The position numbers and the translations under genes are program-made. DNA of 64,000 nt from Pseudomonas botevensis (GTDB lineage: Bacteria; Pseudomonadota; Gammaproteobacteria; Pseudomonadales; Pseudomonadaceae): assembly GCF_019145475.1 (NCBI RefSeq), contig NZ_JAHTKI010000001.1, forward strand, positions 558,001-622,000. The letters run 5' to 3'. Every line of letters begins with the position of its first letter. Position 1 is the first letter of the stretch. This document shows, piece after piece, positions 60,147-64,000 of the stretch. The notes under the pieces are model-generated. The model saw only the letters and a program-made list of their open reading frames with translations, did no database searches and was not told the origin of the DNA.

Positions 60147-61325
60147 TTACCCCAGGTTCTTGCCCAGCAGCGCGTGATACAACTCGCTGTCGCCAAGAAT
60201 CCCCACCACATGATTGTTGTCGTGCAGCACCAGTTTGTTGCCGGTCTGATAACGGATCTGCAACGCATCGCGCATGCCGATATTCGAATCCACCAGCGTC
60301 GGTTTGCGTTCCAGTCCTTCGACGGCCTGGCCCGGTGCCCAGTTCTGCAGGTTCAGCACCGAACCGTTCTGCCGCGCGCCCTTGATGGTGTTGCCTTCGG
60401 CCAGGTCCAGCCACGAATCGCCGCCCGGATCCAGGCACACCGAACCGTTGATGCGCTTGCAGTTGTCCAGGGTGCGCATCAGGCTGCGGCCGCACAGCAC
60501 GTTCAGCGGGTTGGTGTGCGCAACGAAGGTACGCACGTAGTCGTCCGCCGGGTTCAGCACGATCTCTTCCGGCACGCTGTACTGGATGATCCGGCCATCC
60601 TTCATGATCGCGATGCGGCTGCCCAGTTTCAGGGCTTCATCGAGGTCGTGGCTGACGAACACGATGGTCTTGCTCAGCTTGCGTTGCAGCTCCAGCAGCT
60701 CGTCCTGAAGACCCTGACGGATCAGCGGGTCGAGTGCCGAGAACGGTTCGTCCATCAGCAGAATGTCGGCGTCCATCGCCAGTGCGCGAGCCAGGCCGAC
60801 GCGCTGCTGCATGCCGCCGGACAGCTCGTTGGGTTTCTTGTTACGCCACTGGGTCAGGCCCACCAGTTCAAGCTTGTCGTCCACCAGTTTGCGGCGTTCT
60901 TTCTCGGGACGGCCCTGCATTTCCAGACCGAAGCTGATGTTCTCGCGAACGGTCAGCCAGGGCATCAGGGCGAATTTCTGGAACACCATCGCAATGCGCT
61001 TGGTGCGCATCATTTTCAGTTCGGCCGGGCTGCAGGAAGCGATGTCGATCTGCTTGCCTTCGTGCTCGACGAACAGCTTGCCACGGCTCACGGTGTTGAG
61101 GCCGTTGATGCAGCGCAGCAGGCTGGATTTGCCGGAGCCGGACAAACCCATCAGTACGCAGATTTCACCTTTTTCGATATCCAGGCTGGCTTTTTCAACG
61201 CCGACAATCTGCCCGGTCTTTTTCAGGATCTCGTTACGGGTCATGCCCTGATCCAGCAGCTTGAGCGCCTCGCGCGGATCCTTGGCGAAGATAACGTCAA
61301 CGTTATCGAAGCGAATAATGCTCAT
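60147..61325 (-). CDS. cbcV: Choline ABC transporter ATP-binding protein CbcV
   Basis: A 392-residue ABC ATPase for quaternary amine import. Walker A GLSGSGKSSLLR, Q-loop VFQKFALMPWLTV, signature LSGGMQQRVGLARAL, Walker B DILLMDEPFSALD and the switch HDLDEALKLG are intact. The N-terminal segment before the first strand and the extra C-terminal 120 residues (with CBS-like parts) match the ProV/OpuA subgroup. Its start overlaps the cbcW stop (ATGA). In P. aeruginosa the CbcXWV system imports choline, with betaine and carnitine via other binding proteins. Confidence 0.94.
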   Translation of the reverse strand: MSIIRFDNVDVIFAKDPREALKLLDQGMTRNEILKKTGQIVGVEKASLDIEKGEICVLMGLSGSGKSSLLRCINGLNTVSRGKLFVEHEGKQIDIASCSPAELKMMRTKRIAMVFQKFALMPWLTVRENISFGLEMQGRPEKERRKLVDDKLELVGLTQWRNKKPNELSGGMQQRVGLARALAMDADILLMDEPFSALDPLIRQGLQDELLELQRKLSKTIVFVSHDLDEALKLGSRIAIMKDGRIIQYSVPEEIVLNPADDYVRTFVAHTNPLNVLCGRSLMRTLDNCKRINGSVCLDPGGDSWLDLAEGNTIKGARQNGSVLNLQNWAPGQAVEGLERKPTLVDSNIGMRDALQIRYQTGNKLVLHDNNHVVGILGDSELYHALLGKNLG

Positions 61326-62167
61326 GCGTCACCCCCTACTTTGGCGTCGGGTTGTTTGCAGATACGGTCGAGCATGATCGCCAGCAGTACGATCGCCAGG
61401 CCTGCTTCGAAGCCCAGGGCGATATCAGCAGTGTTCAGTGCGTTGACCACCGGTTTGCCGAGTCCGTCGGCGCCTACCAGTGCCGCGATCACCACCATCG
61501 ACAGCGACAGCATGATGCACTGGGTGATGCCGGCCGCGATGCTCGGCATGGCGTGGGGCAGTTCGATCCGTGAAAGCAGTTGGCGACGCGAGCAGCCGAA
61601 GGCCTTGCCGGCGTCCATCAGTTCTTCCGGGACATCGCGGATGCCCAGGTAGGTCAGGCGGATCGGCGCGGCGATGGCGAACACCACCGTGGAGATCAGG
61701 CCCGGCACCACACCCAGCCCGAAGAGGGTCAGGGTAGGAATGAGGTAAACGAAGGTCGGTACGGTCTGCATCAGATCGAGTACCGGACGCATTAAAGTGT
61801 AGAACACCGGCTTGTGCGCCGCGACGATGCCCAGCGGCACGCCGATGACCACGCAGACCAGGGTCGCGAACATGACCTGGGCGAGGGTTTCCATGGTTTC
61901 CTGCCAGTACCCCAGGTTGAGGATCAGCAGGAAGGAGGCGACCACGAACGCGGTCAGGCCCCATTTGCGCTGGATGAAGTGGGCCAGCAGGGCGATGAGG
62001 CCGATCAGCACCAGCGGGTTGAACCAGGTCAGCGCAAACGTCACGCCGTGGATCATCGTTTCCAGGGTCACGGCGATTGCGTCGAAGGTGCTGGCGCCAT
62101 GTTGCGTCAACCATTCAACGAAGCCCGCGATGTACTGGCCTAAAGGGATTTTCTGATCAATCAGCAT
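61322..62167 (-). CDS. cbcW: Choline ABC transporter permease CbcW
   Basis: A 281-residue ProW-type permease with about six helices. The ABC permease EAA-like loop is DVPEELMDAGKAFGCSRRQL, followed by LPHAMPSIAAGITQC. An N-terminal amphipathic stretch, IPLGQYIAGFVEWLTQHG, precedes the membrane core. ATG at 62167 is the family start. It ends inside the cbcV start codon, showing translational coupling. Confidence 0.93.
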   Translation of the reverse strand: MLIDQKIPLGQYIAGFVEWLTQHGASTFDAIAVTLETMIHGVTFALTWFNPLVLIGLIALLAHFIQRKWGLTAFVVASFLLILNLGYWQETMETLAQVMFATLVCVVIGVPLGIVAAHKPVFYTLMRPVLDLMQTVPTFVYLIPTLTLFGLGVVPGLISTVVFAIAAPIRLTYLGIRDVPEELMDAGKAFGCSRRQLLSRIELPHAMPSIAAGITQCIMLSLSMVVIAALVGADGLGKPVVNALNTADIALGFEAGLAIVLLAIMLDRICKQPDAKVGGDA

Positions 62168-62233
62168 GGTAGTGAACGTCCGCATGCAAGGTAATAAACA
62201 GCCCGGGCGGCCGGAGCCGCCCGGCATAAGCGA

Positions 62234-63178
62234 TTACTGGAGCTTCGCTTTCACGGCCTCCAGGCCAGGTTTACCGTCAATGGTGGTCACGCCAGCGAGC
62301 CAGGTATCGAGCACTTGTGGATTCTTTTGCAGCCAGGCCTTGGCGGCCGCTTCAGGCTTCATCTTGTCGTCCAGGATGTTGCCCATCAGGGTACTTTCCA
62401 TGTCGACGGTGAACTCCAGGTTCTTCAGCAACTGACCGACGTTGCTGCATTCCTCGGCGTAACCCTTGCGGGTGTTGGTGAGGACGGTAGCCGCGCCGAA
62501 ATCCGGGCCGAAGAAGTCGTCGCCGCCGGTCAGGTATTGAATCTTGAAGCGCTTGTTCATCGGGTGCGGCGCCCAGCCGAGGAAGACCACGGCGGTGTCG
62601 CGCTTCTGCGCACGATCGACCTGCGAGAGCATGCCCGCTTCGCTGGACTCGACGACCTTGAAGCCGGCGTCTTTCAGGCCGAAGGCGTTCTTGTCGATCA
62701 TGCTCTGGATCAGGCGGTTGCCGTCGTTGCCAGGCTCGATGCCGTAGATCTTGCCGTCGAGTTCTTTCTTGAATTTGGCGATGTCGGCGAAGTCGTGCAG
62801 ACCTTTGTCATACAGTGCCTGCGGCACGGCGAGGGTGTACTTGGCACCCTTGAGATTGGTGCGCACGGTTTCCACGGTGCCGGCGTCGCGGTAGGCCTTG
62901 ATGTCGTTTTCCATGGTCGGCATCCAGTTGCCGAGGAACACGTCCATGTTCTTGCCGTCGGCCAGGGACTTGTAGGTCACGGGCACGGAAATCATGGTGG
63001 TCTTGGTCTTGTAGCCGAGGGCCTGGAGTACGACGGAGGTGGTGGCGGTGGTGGCGGTGATGTCGGTCCAGCCGACATCGGAGAAGTTCACGGTACTGCA
63101 CTGCGCCGGTTCTGCGGCTTGAGCCAGTAACGGCAGACTCAGCATGGCGGCCAACAACAACGACGGGGAACCTTTCAT
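62234..63178 (-). CDS. cbcX: Choline-binding periplasmic protein CbcX
   Basis: A 314-residue ProX/OpuAC-family binding protein. Signal peptide residues 1-21 (SLPLLAQA/AEP). The mature part has VNFSDVGWTDITATTATTSV, a Trp-containing opening typical of choline-binding ChoX proteins, then VFLGNWMPTMENDI and AVVFLGWAPHPMNKRF, whose aromatic residues would cage the trimethylammonium group. AAGGAG lies before the ATG at 63178. It is the first gene of cbcXWV. Confidence 0.94.
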   Translation of the reverse strand: MKGSPSLLLAAMLSLPLLAQAAEPAQCSTVNFSDVGWTDITATTATTSVVLQALGYKTKTTMISVPVTYKSLADGKNMDVFLGNWMPTMENDIKAYRDAGTVETVRTNLKGAKYTLAVPQALYDKGLHDFADIAKFKKELDGKIYGIEPGNDGNRLIQSMIDKNAFGLKDAGFKVVESSEAGMLSQVDRAQKRDTAVVFLGWAPHPMNKRFKIQYLTGGDDFFGPDFGAATVLTNTRKGYAEECSNVGQLLKNLEFTVDMESTLMGNILDDKMKPEAAAKAWLQKNPQVLDTWLAGVTTIDGKPGLEAVKAKLQ

Positions 63179-63336
63179 GGATGGACTCCTTGGTGTTTTT
63201 TTTGGCAGTGTTCCGATTGGACCACCGCACTTATAGGTTGCGGTTGGATGGCGTTCTGGAGACAGCTCAACCACGGCGCCTGCAATCGAGTCATAACGAT
63301 CATGTACCAGTGAAAATCTGTCGCCTACAGGGTGCG

Positions 63337-63373
63337 TCGTATCCAGTACAGGGATGGTCGCATCCAGTGTCAG
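63337..63373. promoter_or_regulatory. Tandem 21-bp repeat, candidate AraC-type (GbdR) site
   Basis: TCGTATCCAGTACAG (from 63337) and TCGCATCCAGTGTCAG (from 63358) are direct repeats offset by 21 bp, two helical turns, as expected for an AraC-family dimer. The site is 159 bp upstream of cbcX and about 240 bp upstream of sdaB. The rest of the 434-nt spacer (63179-63612) shows no gene; GbdR is only a candidate. Confidence 0.6.
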
Positions 63374-63612
63374 TGACGTCGTTTACAGATTTTTTCCGCC
63401 CTTTTCGGCCATCTGAGCCGCATAAAAAACGGCGCAAACACGGGCGAAAACCGCTACGGCGTTAGTGGGCATGAGTGCGTCGGTGTCAGACGCCGGACGC
63501 CTCGGCAAAAGCCTGATGATGCGGGCATTCCGGCGGGTTGCAGCTTGAGCGTAGCAGCTCCGCCAGCGGGCGCCCGACGCCCTGAACCGGCATCCTCAGG
63601 AGCTCTGCAGCA

Positions 63613-64000
63613 ATGGCTATCAGCGTTTTCGACCTGTTCAAGATCGGCATCGGCCCGTCCAGTTCCCACACCGTCGGCCCGATGCGCGCCGCCGCGCTGT
63701 TCGTCGAGTCGCTGCGCGAGCGGCACTTGCTCGAACATGTGCGTCGGGTCGAGGTGCAACTGTACGGTTCGCTGTCGGCCACCGGTGTCGGTCACGGCAG
63801 CGACAACGCGGTGATCATGGGGCTGATGGGCGAGTGGCCCGACGCGATCGACCCGTCGCAGATCGGCCCACGGATCCAGGCCCTGCGCGAAACCCACACA
63901 TTGATGCTCGATGGTCGCCTGTCGGTGCCTTTTGTCTGGTCCCGGGACATGCGCCTGATTGACGAGAACCTGCCGTTCCACCCCAACGCCATGACCCTGG
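63613..64000 (+). CDS. sdaB: L-serine ammonia-lyase (3' partial)
   Basis: The first 129 codons of an iron-sulfur L-serine dehydratase, which converts serine to pyruvate and ammonia. The N-terminal MAISVFDLFKIGIGPSSSHT and following VGPMRAAALFVESL are characteristic of single-chain bacterial enzymes, and GSLSATGVGHGSDNAVIMGL follows; the Fe-S cysteines lie beyond the window edge. It is divergent from cbcXWV, as in the P. aeruginosa choline locus where the gene is named sdaB. Serine arises from glycine at the end of betaine catabolism, explaining the linkage. Confidence 0.92.
   Translation, partial: MAISVFDLFKIGIGPSSSHTVGPMRAAALFVESLRERHLLEHVRRVEVQLYGSLSATGVGHGSDNAVIMGLMGEWPDAIDPSQIGPRIQALRETHTLMLDGRLSVPFVWSRDMRLIDENLPFHPNAMTL

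Noticed and set aside
63454..63981. 175-residue minus-strand ORF
   Set aside because: Antisense to the clearly identified start of sdaB.

Overview
The window looks like a chromosomal segment of a fluorescent-group Pseudomonas. It is GC-rich, with REP/REPIN palindromes built on a GTGGGAGCGGGCTTGC-type core scattered between genes. The gene orders are those familiar from Pseudomonas: mdcG-mdcH-madL-madM-mdcR, ahcY-metF behind an S-adenosylhomocysteine (SAH) riboswitch, tkt-epd-pgk-fba, and betA-betB-betI / betT / cbcV-cbcW-cbcX / sdaB. No tRNA, rRNA, CRISPR array or insertion sequence was seen. The first gene (mdcG) and the last (sdaB) run off the edges.

Layout. 0-3.7 kb: the end of a malonate decarboxylase/transport operon and its LysR regulator. 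3.8-10.2 kb: hemolysin III-like protein, rsmE, bioA, an exported flavin amine oxidase with a Lys/Ala/Pro tail, cytochrome b561 and YceI. 10.4-16.1 kb: rhlE, an orphan periplasmic binding protein, metF and ahcY with promoter and SAH riboswitch. 16.2-23.6 kb: a thioesterase, several transporters, MAPEG protein, mltA and a lipoprotein cytochrome c. 23.7-28.3 kb: DUF1090 protein, ligB, metK and a SahR-like ArsR/methyltransferase regulator with a perfect operator palindrome. 28.5-34.7 kb: transketolase, erythrose-4-phosphate dehydrogenase, phosphoglycerate kinase, two small lipoproteins and class II aldolase. 34.7-39 kb: an accessory pocket with an AT-richer orphan gene, a DUF6124 gene, a structured spacer, a hipBA module with a clear promoter/operator, and a PL7 alginate lyase. 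39-53.2 kb: a response regulator-PAS-GGDEF-EAL protein, a YgjP-like metallopeptidase, elaA, an orphan binding protein, a YccS-like protein, a BaiN-like flavoprotein, dbpA, a 14-helix MFS pump and a TldE/TldD pair. 53.4-64 kb: the choline/glycine-betaine locus.

How the genes work together. The methyl cycle is controlled at two points by SAH. AhcY and MetF, which clear SAH and supply methyl groups, sit behind a SAH-sensing riboswitch. MetK, which makes SAM, sits in an operon with a predicted SAH-responsive repressor. In the choline locus, BetT and the CbcXWV ABC system import choline, BetA and BetB oxidise it to glycine betaine, BetI represses, and SdaB deaminates serine formed during betaine breakdown.

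The least explained parts are the 35.9-36.3 kb spacer, the orphan at 34957-35442, a two-copy MITE-like element (42.0 and 59.9 kb), and a two-unit 21-bp repeat between cbcX and sdaB.
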